Assembly (NCBI GenBank): GCA_963969345.1
Contig: OZ017768.1
Span: 9,278,193 to 9,342,192 of the forward strand
Origin: Turbatrix aceti
Lineage: Eukaryota > Nematoda > Chromadorea > Rhabditida > Panagrolaimidae
DNA length: 64,000 nt
Reading direction: 5' to 3'
A program made the translations under genes and the position numbers. The notes beneath the pieces are model-generated. The model was not told the origin of the DNA and made no database searches. It saw only the letters and a list, made by a program, of their open reading frames with translations. Of this stretch, positions 46,152-58,039 are shown piece by piece; position 1 is the stretch's first letter; every line of letters starts with the position of its first letter.

Positions 46152-49100
46152 TCACATTGTGGCAGTTTCTACAGTTTTGGTTTGGGGTGGTTGTGGGTGC
46201 TGAGACGTAGACGAAGACGAAGACGAAGAAGTACCAGGCGAAACACTACTATTTTTTCCGTTTGCTGTCGGAGAGACACCTGTTAACTCCGATGAGTAAC
46301 ACCATTTGTCGTACCAGTAAGATGACAGTGAGTCTGAAAAAAAAAATTTTTGAATAAAAAAAACGTACTATTTAAAATTTTTTTTAGCTCACCACAAAAT
46401 TGAAAGAGTTTGGCTACTTGAAAATCTGTACAGTGCAAATCGCAGACGAGTTCAATTTCCGGGAGAAATAGAAGAACTTCACCGAGACGAACGACAGGAT
46501 CTGGATGCCCGATTTGAATGTAGTGCTCAAAGAGACGGGATACAGTCCATTCTCGTCGCTTTTGCATGATGGCTTTCACTGGCTCAGACACGTATCGGTT
46601 GTCTGAAAAAAATTTATGGATGCAGGGGGAGCATTATTTCAGTTCAAATCCTTACTTTGACCACTCCACAAGAGTAAACTGTGCAACGTCACAATTTCGG
46701 CATCGTTGATTCGCATTTTCCAGAATGGCACCACTATGGTAGCCCATAGTCTGTCGATTGTTGGACGAAAGATGCTAAAAAAAAGATTGGTAATAGAACG
46801 ATTACGGTGTTTTTAAGGGAAAAAATAAAAAAATAATCGTAAACACTGATAACGGAAAATCCTGACACGAAAAGTTGAATGTAAACCAAAAAGTAAGGTG
46901 TCTTGAAGCGAAAAGTGTTTTCCGACCGTAAACACTGATAACAGACGATAGAAAATCCTGACACGAAAATTTGATCGTGAATCAAAAAGCTACATGTCTT
47001 AAAGCGAAAAGTGCTTTTCTACGATACTTTTTCCGTTTTTTTCCCTTTTTGGACCTATAAACAAGCAAAAACTTACTCTTGTTTAGCTTTTCGTGTCCTT
47101 GGATCGTCGTTGACGCCCTCGAAGCCCGTTTCCTCGGGTGGAACGTAGGTATTGTTTAGCATGACAAACTTGCCCTCAGCAATCATGTCACCAAACTTGG
47201 AAGCCGTATAGAAGTGATCGAGGGACAGCTTGCGGACCGAGTATCGTTTGAGCAGAATTTCGCGATCGGCAAACGATAGGTGTCGAAAGGGGTGTTGTTT
47301 TTCGATCCAGTACAGTAAGCCCGAAAGCTCGACGGTTGAGAGTTGATCGACGTCGGATGGCACCATTTTTCGGAACTTTGTTGGCTGAAAAAAAATTATT
47401 TTTGTGTGTGTAAATGTCTTCGTTGTGAGACCAAGAAAAGTAACTTACCCCTGACATTTGTTTCAAAAATTGATCAACAGAAGTCATCGCACGGTTCATG
47501 AGCTTTGTATGCTCACCGTAGGCGTAGATGAGTTGTTCAAAGTCTTCGCCGTCATCGTCATTCATGAGATCGATGGACGAGAGGGTCGGAGAATCGTTTG
47601 TCAGGACAGACGACGCTCGCTGCTGCTGCTGTTGTTGTTGTTGCTGGTGCTGTTGTAGTTGTGATTGGTGTCCTCCCGGGGGTACGGTACCACCGTTGGC
47701 AATGGATGGGGCAGGAAAGACGGGAGCCGCACTCGCAGCCAGGGATTGCAGGTTGCTGAGGGGCGTTGCAACCGATGACACGGATTCCTGATCGGTCGAA
47801 AACGATGATTCGATGGACTGCGGTGCCTCACGCTTGATCGACGATGGCATCTGATAGTTGCCAAATCCCGAAGACAGCTCACGATCATCGGTTCCAGATT
47901 CTACAAAATAGTTGGGATATAGCTTGCGTACGGTACGGGACCAGTCAGGTGGCTGGGCAATAGCCAACTCGATGAGTTTTCGGGTTGTGCCATCCGTCGT
48001 TACAGGAAGTTGAGTCAAAAAATAAATTTGAGAAACCATTTTTTATCGATAGAACACAAGTGTAATACTGTTGGTGTAGAGAAGAAAAATAAATTATCGT
48101 CAATCTTTTTTCCAGCGCAAAGACAAGAAAACGAACGAGTTGTTTACGATGCTGATGACAGTACAGATTGACAGTTTGTAAAAGGCGCAAAAAAGTATAT
48201 ATACCCCGATTTCTCATGCAAACGACCTTGCAGAGATGGAAAAAGACAGAAAACAAGAAGAAAGACAGTGTCCACCGTGTTTTGTGTTTTGGTGTTGAAA
48301 AAAAGGAAAAAAAACCGATTGTAAATAGTCGGTTGTGTTTTGATCAAAGAAAAAAAATAGTATGATGCAATAATTTTTGTGTTCTCGAATGGAATTTTTT
48401 TGATAAGATTAAAAAATCAAGAAAAAAACATACCACTTTTTACGAGGCAATACTTTTTTCGTTTCGGAGGACGACGATTTTTTTGTGAACCCGTTGGATC
48501 GCGTCTCGGCTGCACCGCTGACGGCTTCATACCTGCTGCTAGGCATTTGTTGAAACGACAAGCTCGACACGCACATCGTCCAAATTGATTTATGTCACAG
48601 TTACCGTTTTTTCGGCATAGGTATGTCTGAAAGTGTAAAAAATGATTAATTTTTGTCGTGGAATCGGAATTAAATTAAGTAGGCTTTCTGGGGTGGTTTT
48701 CGTGGTACACAGTTCGCAAATTGAAAAACAAACGTGAAAAATACGGATTAGGTTTTCAAGTAACAAAATATGTATGTGTTTTTGAACGTTATTCAGCGCA
48801 CCAAACGTAACATTTTATCATAAAAAAAATGTTATGCAGTGGACCTAGAGTAACAAAATATAAGTCTTTGAATGTTATTCGACGCACATGACGTAACAAA
48901 ACTTCAATTTCTAAATGTTACTCGGTATACCTAAAGTAACAGTTTAGTGCTTTTTGAATGTTATGCAGCGAACCTAACATAACAAAATAGAAACTTTTCA
49001 CTGTTACACAGAAGTAACAATGTGATGTACCGTAAAATTGGGCATGTCATATCAGCGAATTGCACTTTTTGAAAAAAAAATTGTAGTCTTTTCGGTGCAA

Positions 49101-49605
49101 AAATATTCAAAAAAAATGTTTCGTATCTTTTTTTTGTAAAAAAAACCGTCAGTGTTATGCAGCGGACCTGAAGTAACATTTTCACAGTTTTGAACGTTAC
49201 TCGGCGCACATGACGTAACAAAATAGAAATTTTTGACTGCTACACAGCAATAACAATGTAATCTACCGTAAAATCAGTCAAATCGTAAACTGTTCGGCCT
49301 AATTAAACTTTTTGAACGTCAAAACAGTTTTTTACGCTTTTTTGAGTGAAAGAAGACGCGATAAAAATTTTGATACAAAAATTCCATTTAAAAAAACCAA
49401 CCTGCTTGAAGGTAACAGCGCGACGAAAAAAAGCATTACACGATCGACAGCTTATGGCATTGTAGTGTAGGCCATCCGCCTCGGCACCACAAACCGTACA
49501 TAGCTGGTCGTTACCGATGGAAGCCGTCGATGGCATCATGCCACCGAGAATCGGCATTGCAGGTGTCACGGGTGCAAATGCCGATGGTCCATTGTGTGAA
49601 AGCAT
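46152..49605 (-). CDS. Nuclear hormone receptor, nematode type
   Basis: Seven exons join in frame on the minus strand: 49605-49402, 48626-48434, 47900-47449, 47384-47077, 46774-46656, 46602-46393 and 46333-46152, about 555 aa. It is a ligand-regulated transcription factor type. The DNA-binding domain has two C4 zinc fingers: Cys 36, 39, 53, 56 with P-box CRSCNAFFRR, then Cys 72, 78, 88, 91. The P-box is the divergent kind common in the expanded nematode family. A basic stretch (RRPPKRKK) after the fingers is a likely nuclear signal. A Ser/Pro/Gln-rich hinge follows, with a polyglutamine run at 211-226. The ligand-binding domain is helical, from about 285 to 495, and the Ser-rich tail is probably disordered. 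Intron 1 (775 bp) holds GTTAC repeats. Confidence 0.94.
46845..46995. repeat. Two tandem ~75-bp direct repeats in intron 4 of the receptor gene
   Basis: The block aaacactgataac .. gaaaatcctgacacgaaaa .. gcgaaaagtg occurs twice in a row (about 46,842-46,919 and 46,931-47,011) with roughly 80 percent agreement. A third, inverted partial copy lies near 45,805-45,835. Confidence 0.75.
48765..49270. repeat. Palindromic GTTAC repeat cluster, receptor intron 1
   Basis: About ten units of the tgttattcgacgcacatgac gtaacaaaa type occupy most of the first intron, with a short unrelated gap near 49,060-49,130. Confidence 0.85.
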
Positions 49606-50225
49606 TCTTCTACTTTGTCATTGAAGAATGAATGCAGTAGAAGTGAAAAAAAACAGCAATAACAAACAAAAAAACAAACAAAAAACAACTATTTAACAAT
49701 AACAACAAAAAAAAGTTCAGTTCAATTCACGGAAGAATTTGAGACCACGATTTTTGGATTTCTCGTTGGTGTTCGTTTCTATCCTTCTATTTTTTTCTTT
49801 GCAGATAGGTTGATCGACTTTGGCAGGCTATCAGTTGATCCGCATGACGATTACCTTTCTTATCTCTTTTTTTTCTTTCTCTCTCGCACTCTTTCTGGCT
49901 TTTTGAAGTTGAGGGCAGGAAGAGGCGACTTGACTTGACTTGATTCAAATCCAACTTTTGCGCGAGTGAGCGCAACTCAACTTCAATCAGCGCCTCACCA
50001 ATCGATGGGATGTGACGATGCGCAGGAAAGACAGTGGTGTAGTCGCCGACGTGTACTTACACACCGGTCGTAAGAGTTTTCTACAACAAAAAATAGACGG
50101 ATTAGAGGATTACATACGGTTAAAAATAAATATAATGATAATCAGGGCACGATAAACAGGGCAATAAAAAATTGTGGGGTTTTAACGCGAAAATTAAAAA
50201 AAAAAAACCGTGGGAAAATTCGAAT
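49606..50225. other. Upstream region of the receptor gene
   Basis: A minus-strand GTAAGT within cggtgtgtaagtacacg (near 50,060) could be the donor of a non-coding leader exon. No gene is supported. Confidence 0.4.
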
Positions 50226-50229
50226 TTGA

Positions 50230-50545
50230 AAAACATGACAAAAGTAACATTTTTGGGACAAAACAATGTTATTCGGCGTACTTGAAGTAACATGATAACG
50301 ACCTTCAGATGTTACTCGGCGCATCAAACGTAATATTTTAGCGCGCTTTGAACATTACTTGATGCACATGAAGTAACAATATAACGGTTTTTGAACGTTA
50401 CTCATCGCACCTAACGTAACAAAATAGCAACAAATATTATACATGATAAAGTAAAATAACAATATTCGAATGAATAACATTCGGATGTTATGCATCACAC
50501 ATGACGTAACAGTTTTGCAACAATATCTAGAAACAAAAAGTAACA
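50230..50545. repeat. Palindromic GTTAC repeat cluster, intergenic
   Basis: Six or so units such as tgttactcggcgcatcaaac gtaatatttt are separated by A/T-rich spacers of 20-30 bases. Confidence 0.8.
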
Positions 50546-52075
50546 TTTTAAAACAAAATCAATATTAAAAATGCAGCCTTCCAGCGTTTTTTTGAACACT
50601 CTACAAGCCCTTATAGAAAATTAAACAAACAGAAGGATTTTTTTCACATCAGTGTTCTGCAGCTGCAAAATTCAATTTCACTTTTTTGAAGCAATTCACA
50701 AAAAAAAAGTGAACAAATAATCAATGTGAAATTTTTTTGTCATTGACATGAGTCTCGCTTTGGTTGTGTGCACTCATAAGAATGTACGCGGCGTACGTAC
50801 ATTCTTCTTCCACTTGTCGTGTGTCGCATCAAAGCGACTCAACTCGGCTGGCTCTTCGTTGATGCGAGAAAAACGAAAAGGACAAGGCCGAGGAGGACAG
50901 GACATAATGAACAACAGAGCAACAAAATCATTGACGCCATCCGAACGTAACAATTGTATTCCCCACACGTAACACGTAAATGTATGTACGTTGCACTTTG
51001 TTTGAAAAGAAGGAGAATACGATAAATGCATTTTAGTCTGTATGTTTTGCTTTTTGTACCAACGACCAGAACAACCAGAGAGAAACCACAATGTGTGTTG
51101 TGGAGAAGAAGTGTACATACATACGTACAGGAGCAATCGTGACATGTTGATGAGAGAGCGAGAGAGAGAAAAACTTGTAGTGATCACTTTGAGAGTAGTG
51201 AGCACCGACTGGAAACAAATGCACCAAAAATTTGTTTCCAGTCGGTGTCCGGAAGAAGAAACGAAAAAAAGAAAAAAGATTCGCATTGATCGTTGGTGTC
51301 TAACACACACAAAAAATTCTTTTTTTTGTGATAGTCAAGAATTTTTCAGGGGGCAGAAAAATTGATAATGATGTCAACATAAATTTGCATAAAATGTATA
51401 CATTTATAGTATCTTTTTTTAGGGTGATGGATTGATTTCGTGCCTGCAGGGGATAGGGAGCTGTTGACGTCACGGAATGGGATAAAAACACAAGTCATAC
51501 GTTCGCATCGACTGAAGCGGCCGGCTGACGGATGATACGAAACGAAACACAACGAACAGGGATGGTGGATGGATGGATGACGGGGGCATAAAAAAATTCT
51601 AATTTAAAGAAACGTTCAAAAACATTTTTTTTGGAAATTTTAAATTTCTTAATAAAAAAATTTTGACAGATATCGTAACTAAAAAATGTGAAAAAGTATG
51701 CGTTTATAAACTTTCTTTAATTAAATAATTATTTTTTGACGTTACTCTACTCCAAAAATTAACAAAAACTAAATAATTGATCTTTTGGACCCTCTTTTTT
51801 TCACGTCCTCCGTCGTCTTGGTCGTCGCCGTCGTCCTTCTCATTCCTCTTTTTCGCACCCTTCTTCACATCCATACAGAGTGCAGGAGAAACTTCAAAGA
51901 TGATGTCGAGTCGAGAAAATGTGGAGGCACGCTACGAACTACACTGTAATTATCCTTGGCACAAAAGATTACAAGATAAAAAAGATTTGAATAGTTCTCG
52001 TACTTTTCTTTGCAAAAACCAACAAGATTCAATTTATTAGAGCACGGAGACCAACTGCACGGTAAAATGTGTGTG
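50546..52075. other. Gene-poor region with hairpins
   Basis: No gene is supported. Open frames on both strands (for example 51,042-51,365 and 51,310-50,774) follow GA-rich or GT-rich simple sequence. Notable items are an 11-bp inverted repeat at 50,778-50,806 (aagaatgtacg pairing with cgtacattctt) and the perfect 18-bp hairpin listed separately. A CT-rich tract ending in catccatacag (51,892) precedes a 46-codon frame from 51,900 that might be a first exon, but nothing supports it further. Confidence 0.5.
51203..51247. other. Perfect 18-bp hairpin
   Basis: CACCGACTGGAAACAAAT (51,203-51,220) is exactly complementary to ATTTGTTTCCAGTCGGTG (51,230-51,247) with a 9-base loop. Such a perfect, GC-containing stem is unlikely by chance in this AT-rich DNA. 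It may be a small-RNA precursor, a cruciform-forming site, or the ends of a tiny inverted insertion. A GAGA-rich tract lies just upstream on the plus strand. Confidence 0.8.
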
Positions 52076-52200
52076 CACACTGAGAAAAAATTTTTATGTC
52101 AGTTTTCAAAACTGACACGTTTTGTACAAAAAAACAGCCAAATTTTGGCTGTTTTCAAAACAGCCATTTTCTTGTCAGGAAAAACTGACATATTTCAAAA
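52076..52200. repeat. Left arm of a terminal palindrome pair
   Basis: Starting at cacactgagaaaaaa, this stretch holds two near-perfect palindromes, tgtcagttttcaaaactgac (52,097-52,117) and cagccaaattttggctg (52,135-52,151), then ttgtcaggaaaaactgaca. The same elements occur in inverse orientation at 55,305-55,440. Confidence 0.7.
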
Positions 52201-52548
52201 GCTCAGTTTTTCAAACTGGGTTGTTGAGGGTTTTATGTGGCATTCTGCATATGCAAATGTTTTCTTGTGTTCCCAGCATCGTTTAAAAAGTGGATTTATC
52301 ATCTTTGGGTGAAAATGATAGGAGATAAGGCATCTGGTTTCAGCCGCGGCGAAAATGAAAAAAAGCCCAGCTTTTTCCAAAATAGCGATGCTGGTAGGGG
52401 GTAGGACTGTGAAGCTGAGGGTGTGCGGTTCGAGTCCCGCAATACGAAAATTTTTTTTATGGTGTTTTTCTATTGTATTCGGCATTTCTAGTTTTTTGGC
52501 AAGCAAAAATACAAATGTTCGAACAATTTTGATTGCCGAAATCGGCCA

Positions 52549-53226
52549 AAATTGTCGAATTTGAGGGAGGTATGGTAAAAAAATCGTTGTGAGTGAACCA
52601 GAAGAGCTAAAAATGCGTGGGACAGCAATTCTGAAGCGCAATAAAATTCTCTAACTAATTTTGAAAAAAAATATACACTATGTCACTTTGAAAGTTTCGA
52701 AAAAATTGAAATTTCCGAAAAAAATTAGGTTTTCGAAACTTTTTAGAACCCGAGTCACAAAACTGATAGCACCATTGTATTCTGCGTTCATTTTTACCCC
52801 TGAGCCTAAATTTTCAAAAAAATGCATAACAAACGCGCCGTTTGTTGATTTTTTTGCCGAACCCTACTTTGAAAATTTTTGTTGCCTGGAACTCAAAAAA
52901 AGTAGGGTTCAGGAGAAATTATACACCGGCGCGTCGGAAAGAGAAAAAATTCTGAAACACCGCCCTTAGACGTAAAAGATGCTGCGGAATCTAATTTTGA
53001 TATTGGTTTTTTGATCCGGTTTCGAAAACGTTTCGAAATTTTCAAAACAAAATTTTTATTCCAAAAATTTAATTTTTTCTTGCACTGGCCTAATCATTAA
53101 AGTAGGACTAAATATAATCGTTAGAAAGAAAATTTTGTTGCGCGTCGAATGCATTTTGGATTGGTTTTCGATCTTTATTACGTACATAAATATGATTTTT
53201 CTAGTACACCCTACTCAAATTTGTCA
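52549..53226. mobile_element. TIR element family 1, copy 1 (~678 bp)
   Basis: The left end reads attgtcgaatttgagggagg and the right end is close to its reverse complement (ctagtacaccctactcaaat). The internal sequence aligns throughout with the copies at 53,574 and 62,677, for example around attaggttttcgaaactttt, accctactttgaaaattttt and aagtagggttcaggag. No transposase frame is present, so it is non-autonomous. It is the most diverged of the three copies. Confidence 0.75.
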
Positions 53227-53573
53227 CCAATGCCAACTTTGCAAAACGGGAATCACCTCATTTGAAAGATGATGCTTGATTCTATTTGTACCAAAAAAAG
53301 GAAGACAATAGACAATAAACGCTCATTGTTTTGAATTTTTTAAATAAATTTAATTCAACCGACTTTTGTCCAGAGCTCCAAAGCGCACCAGACTGCCGAG
53401 GCTTTCGCATGTTGCGCGCGCGAGTCAATGCATTTTGAAGATGTGGATTTCGCACCAAATTACAAAAACATGTAACTCAGCCCAAAATTCAGTTTTTTTT
53501 ATGAAATTTTGTTTACAGACAGTTTCAGGGGTGTTCTTTATGCTGACATAATTCTTTTTTTTAATTCGTTCAA

Positions 53574-54250
53574 AATTGACAAAATCGAAGGAGGTATGGT
53601 AGAAAAATCGCGGCGCATAAACAAAATGAGCTAGGAAGGCAATCAAAAGCAATTCTGAAGCGAAACTAAATTCTCTAACTGATTTTGAAGAAAAAACTAT
53701 ACCTTATCACCTTAGAAGTTTCGAAAAAAAATGAAATTTCTGAGAAAAATTAGGTTTTCGGAACTTTTTAGAACTCAATTTAAAAAACTGAGTGCGCCAT
53801 TCGCTTCAGCGTTCATTTCTGCCCCGGACCCTAACTTTTCGCGTAAATGCATTTCATACGCGATCCATGCCGATTTTTATACCGAACCCTACTTTGAAAA
53901 ATTTTGGTGTCTGCTCATCAAAAAAAGGGAGGTTGAGAAGAAAATTTGCACTGGCGCGCGGAAAAAATATAAAATTCTGACACAATCAGTGTAGATGTAA
54001 AAGATACTGTAGAATCCGATTCTGATTTTAGTTTTTGGATTACAGTTCGAAAAAGTTTTGAAAATTCATTTTTCGGAAAAAAATTTTGGAAGTTTGAGTT
54101 TTTCAGGCATTTGAAAAATATGGTGAAGCATGTGCATATTTTTAATGGATAGAGAATTTTGTTGCGCTTCGAATTCATTTTTTACTGCATGTGTAGCTTT
54201 ATTTTTTACCAAGTAATGAATTTTCTAGTACACCTCCTTTAATTTTGTCA
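53574..54250. mobile_element. TIR element family 1, copy 2 (~677 bp)
   Basis: The left end is aaaattgacaaaatcgaagg and the right end is ctagtacacctcctttaatt. It lies in the same orientation as copy 1, about 1,025 bp further on, and the spacer after each copy is also related (cttgattctatttgtacc-type). The pair therefore arose by tandem duplication of a longer segment rather than by two insertions. Confidence 0.78.
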
Positions 54251-55304
54251 AAAATGAAAATTTTGAAAAACGCCAATAGCCCAGTTCGAACAACAATACT
54301 TGATTCTATTTTATCAAAACAAAAAACTTACAAATATCTATTCAAAAACCTAAGTTTTCGAATTTAGAAATAAATTTCGTCCAATTAATTTTACAAATAG
54401 CGCGTTCTGCAACTTTTCCGTTGTTGAGGAGTCTCAACACGAATGTTGCGTCGCAGCGCTCGGCTTGATCAGCCCAACTTTGTTCTTTTTTTGTCTATGT
54501 TCTTTTTTTCTCGTTCGTGTTGTAATTGTTGTTTTTTAGCGTGAATTGTTTTGGTTTTGTTTCAGACTCTTCCGGCAACACCCTCCAAGCATGTACAACC
54601 TACCGGCACCCTTATCCGAGCGAACCTTCCTCCACTGACGTAGGTTTTTGAATTTTTCCAAGTTTTGGGGCGGTTTCACTATTTTTTGTATACCAACCAA
54701 GTTTTAATCATTTTTTTCCCTTTTATGCGATTGTGCCATGAGAGTTCTGCAAATTGTTAGGTAGGATTGCGCTGCGACAGCTGGGGTGCCAAGATTTGGC
54801 TTCACAATTGCAAAAAAAGGTGAAAAATGATTGAAAGGCAGTTGGCATCAAATTTTTTGATAAAAATGGCTGGGGTTTTATTTTGTATTCAGTAAGTCCT
54901 TCAAGCTTTCAGATTACTTCACACAGCCTTCAGACATCCTTGCCTGCATGCAAAATGTAAGTTTTTGGAAAAAAATTGAAAACCGAGCTAATTTTCTTGA
55001 TTTTTAGGCCCAATCGGCTTCATCAACGGTCAAGGGGCAGCGGTGAAATCGACGTTGACGGCGACGACATGATGAACTCGACAACGGCTACTGCAAGCTC
55101 TGGCCTCACGGTGACACTCCAGAACAGAAACAGACGAGCAAACAGCTCCACAAGAACGACAAATTCCGCTGATTTTTTGTGTATGCTTTTTTGTTGATTA
55201 TTTGTTTGATAATGATAAATTATGATGTAAACTACGGTTTGAATGGCACAATAGGGGGTAATCAATGGCAAAAAGCAGGGCAACGAAAAAGCGCGGGAAA
55301 AACC
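54251..55304 (+). pseudogene. Gene-like fragment related to the minus-strand fragment at 61.5-62.4 kb
   Basis: A short exon-like frame follows gtttcag (54,565-54,640; includes SSGNT and ends at a GTAGGT donor). Later, ctttcag (54,914) and gatttttag (55,008) would link two further frames into one ending at TGA near 55,197 (HSLQTSLPACKM, then PNRLHQRSRGSGEIDVDG). Composition of the last exon is coding-like and GC-richer than its surroundings. The 54,715-54,830 intron-like part is clearly the reverse complement of about 62,085-62,190. The first two pieces cannot be joined without a stop codon. A lineage-specific broken gene is the best guess. Confidence 0.35.
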
Positions 55305-55440
55305 CATTTGTCAGTTTTTGTGGCCAAATGTGTCAGTTTTAACAGCCAGAAATGTGTCAGAGAAAACTGTCGTTTTTGGAAATAGCACAAAAACAGCCAA
55401 ATTTGGCTGTTTTTCCTGACATGATTTTTTTCAGTGCATG
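55305..55440. repeat. Right arm of a terminal palindrome pair
   Basis: This holds tgtcagttttaacagccaga, the palindrome cagccaaatttggctg (55,394-55,409), tttttcctgacatga and the end tttttttcagtgcatg. It is the inverse of the arrangement at 52,076-52,200. The two arms enclose 3.2 kb containing both tandem TIR elements and the gene-like fragment. Confidence 0.65.
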
Positions 55441-55734
55441 CATGTATGTATCTCTCTTGCGTATCAACATATACAGATGACATGAAGCTAAATAAATGGG
55501 GCAGCGAGTTGCACAAAGTCCACTCGCAGGAAGTTCAAGAAGTTCAAAAAGGAAGAACATTATGTTCTTTTTTGTCGATTTTTTGAAACACGACAAAAAG
55601 CAGGTCGGAAGGACAAAAAGCAATGATGGGGTAAAGATAAGGGAACGTTGTCGGAGTTTTTGTGGGGCGTGAAATACATCCTAAAAAAAATAACGAAGAA
55701 AACATTTTTGTAAAAAAACTTTATGGGAGACAAA

Positions 55735-55945
55735 ATAACAATTTTTGAACGTTATTACTCGGGTAAAGTAACATAATAAAAACTTTTAAATATTATGCCG
55801 CGCGCAAGGAGTAACGATTTTTTGGCCGAAAAATCGGGTTTGTCAAGAAAAAACAGCCATAAAGTAACAAAATTCTGAGTTTTTCTTGTTACTCGGCGTA
55901 CCGAAAGTAATAGTTTAGTTTTCGTTGTATGTTATTTAACGAACA
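55735..55945. repeat. Palindromic GTTAC repeat cluster, intergenic
   Basis: Four diverged units (cgttattactcgggtaaagtaa and tgttactcggcgtaccgaaa types) occur here. A weak further unit lies near 56,780-56,815. Confidence 0.6.
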
Positions 55946-58039
55946 GAACAGAACAGTTTAACGAATATTATAAGAATTATTCTCTTATAATTACCCGTTT
56001 AGTCCAGTAAAGTGCAACTAAAGAGATCTACGATCCAGCTATCACTTTTTTATGCACAAACATCACACATTTTTTATTTATTTTGCAAAAAAAGTCCAAA
56101 ACAGTAATGGCATAAAAACAAGAAAGTAATAAAGTCGTCCTTTCTGCTATCCATTCAGAGAACAAGACAGACAAAAGTCAAGCGACTATTTCAATAAGGA
56201 GGTAATTTATATTCTGTATGGCTAGGTTAGTTAATAAATGCCCTTAACTCATGTCAGACAGAAAGAACGAGTTTTGTCGGGTGTTGGTTGTGTAAATATA
56301 CTTCAAAAAGTGCCCCTTGGTGGTGGCGGCGACAGACGGCATGGAGAGCAGTGCCCAAGAGCAGACGGTTGTGGGGGGAGGAGGGGGTTCTTTGAAAATG
56401 ACTCGTTTTAATTGACCAGATTATAGAAAATTATACATGTTTGTTGCCGTAAACACATAGTCATAATTAATGCCCCCCCAATGGTCATTGCATTTTGCAG
56501 CCGCAATTTATTAGTTAGTTAATGAAAAAAGTAAACCTTAAAAAATTATAAAAGTACAAAAAAAATGACGGAATTAAATTTTTATTGTTAAATGAATAAA
56601 TTTAGTAAAGCATTACTTTGCATATAGGGATACAAAGAGTAATGCTCAAACATCGTTTATTAAATATTATTGTGTTACTTTACTTTACTTTACAACCGCG
56701 TGCAAAAATTCAAATAAATACCAATGAGATTATTTTGGGAACGAAGCATACTGCAACGAACAAACTAGGCTCAACGTAAATGTAACCGTAATGCAGTGCA
56801 CATGAAGTACCAAAAAATTAAATTTTTGAATCAAAAAATGGGTGAACAATAGTTTTACACTAACATTTTGAGAAATTTAACGACCGCAAACAATTTTGAC
56901 TACATTCACAAATGACCCGCAAACTGATTATTTTTATCATTTGCTGCCCCCCATTTTGTCCTTCTGGATAGAAAAACGCATAAAATGCGTTTTCTTGCTT
57001 TGGGTAACGGTATTTCTACAACTTTTCATGGATAAAGTTGACAAATGTTAATTGCCACTTTTTTTCAAACAACGTCAATTTTGGCACCATCGTAAAAACC
57101 AATTTTTGTTTGTTTTATGTTTTTAAAATTTCGCCTAGTTAATAAATAAGCACAACAAATAAATAAATTTAAAAAAAAAACGTTTTGCGAATGAACACGA
57201 ATGTTCGTACACTCTTGATACGGTACCTGCCGAAATGTTTGACAACCACGTAAGTCACGTGTTATAATGCACAGCACCTAACTCAACATGAAAATGTCAA
57301 ATACGTGATACATATGTGAGTACAAAATAAAGGCTAATTTTTTGTACATTCAAAAAAATTGATATTTGAATATTTATTATAAAGGAAGAACCGAAAACAT
57401 ATGTAAATAAGTCAAAGACTTTTTTGTGCAGTATTTAAACGTAATAAAAGGCGTAAACACACGAAAAAATAAAGAAGTTTGAACAGCACAAATGTGCCAC
57501 GGCATGACCGGTCATGGGGTGCGACAGTGTTCTTTCGTCACTTTCACGTATATCTCACGAAATAACATATGCATAAGCCGAAGGAAAAAAAATACAGCAC
57601 GCTTTTTTCCCTTTCTTGTTGGCATTACCGAGAAATACCCGTTCTGTGAACTGGAAACAGCAAAAAAATTATGTTGAAAGTTACGACCAAAGTGCACACT
57701 TTTACATAAAAACTCAGCGAAATTAGGTATTATAAAAGATGTATTCCAGGACACGTAAAGGAAAGCAACAGAACAAAAAAATAGTTCATTTTATTATAAT
57801 TAAAAAATATCAGGAAATAAAGAGGTGGAGGAGGGAGGGCACAAGCTACGTGGCTTGCAGGAAATAAGATTTTTTATTGTGAGACCAATTTGAATGGGGT
57901 AATTGATAGGGTAGGTATAGAATGGCTAGACAATAAAAAAAACGGAAGATGGGATTTTTTAACGACGTAGAACAATTTTTATGAAAAGGGACAAAACTGA
58001 TCGAAACGTTTTCGTCTTTGTAAAAAAGTAAGAGTTTGG
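55946..58039. other. AT-rich region without a supported gene
   Basis: Open frames are short and lie across A/T homopolymers. One perfect 14-bp palindrome, CATGACCGGTCATG, lies at about 57,502-57,515. A G-rich tract (gtggggggaggagggggttc, near 56,372) stands alone. Confidence 0.5.

Noticed and set aside
51900..52039. 46-codon frame after a pyrimidine tract and cag
   Set aside because: It looks like a possible first exon, but no downstream exon in phase could be found and the second half is AT-rich noise.
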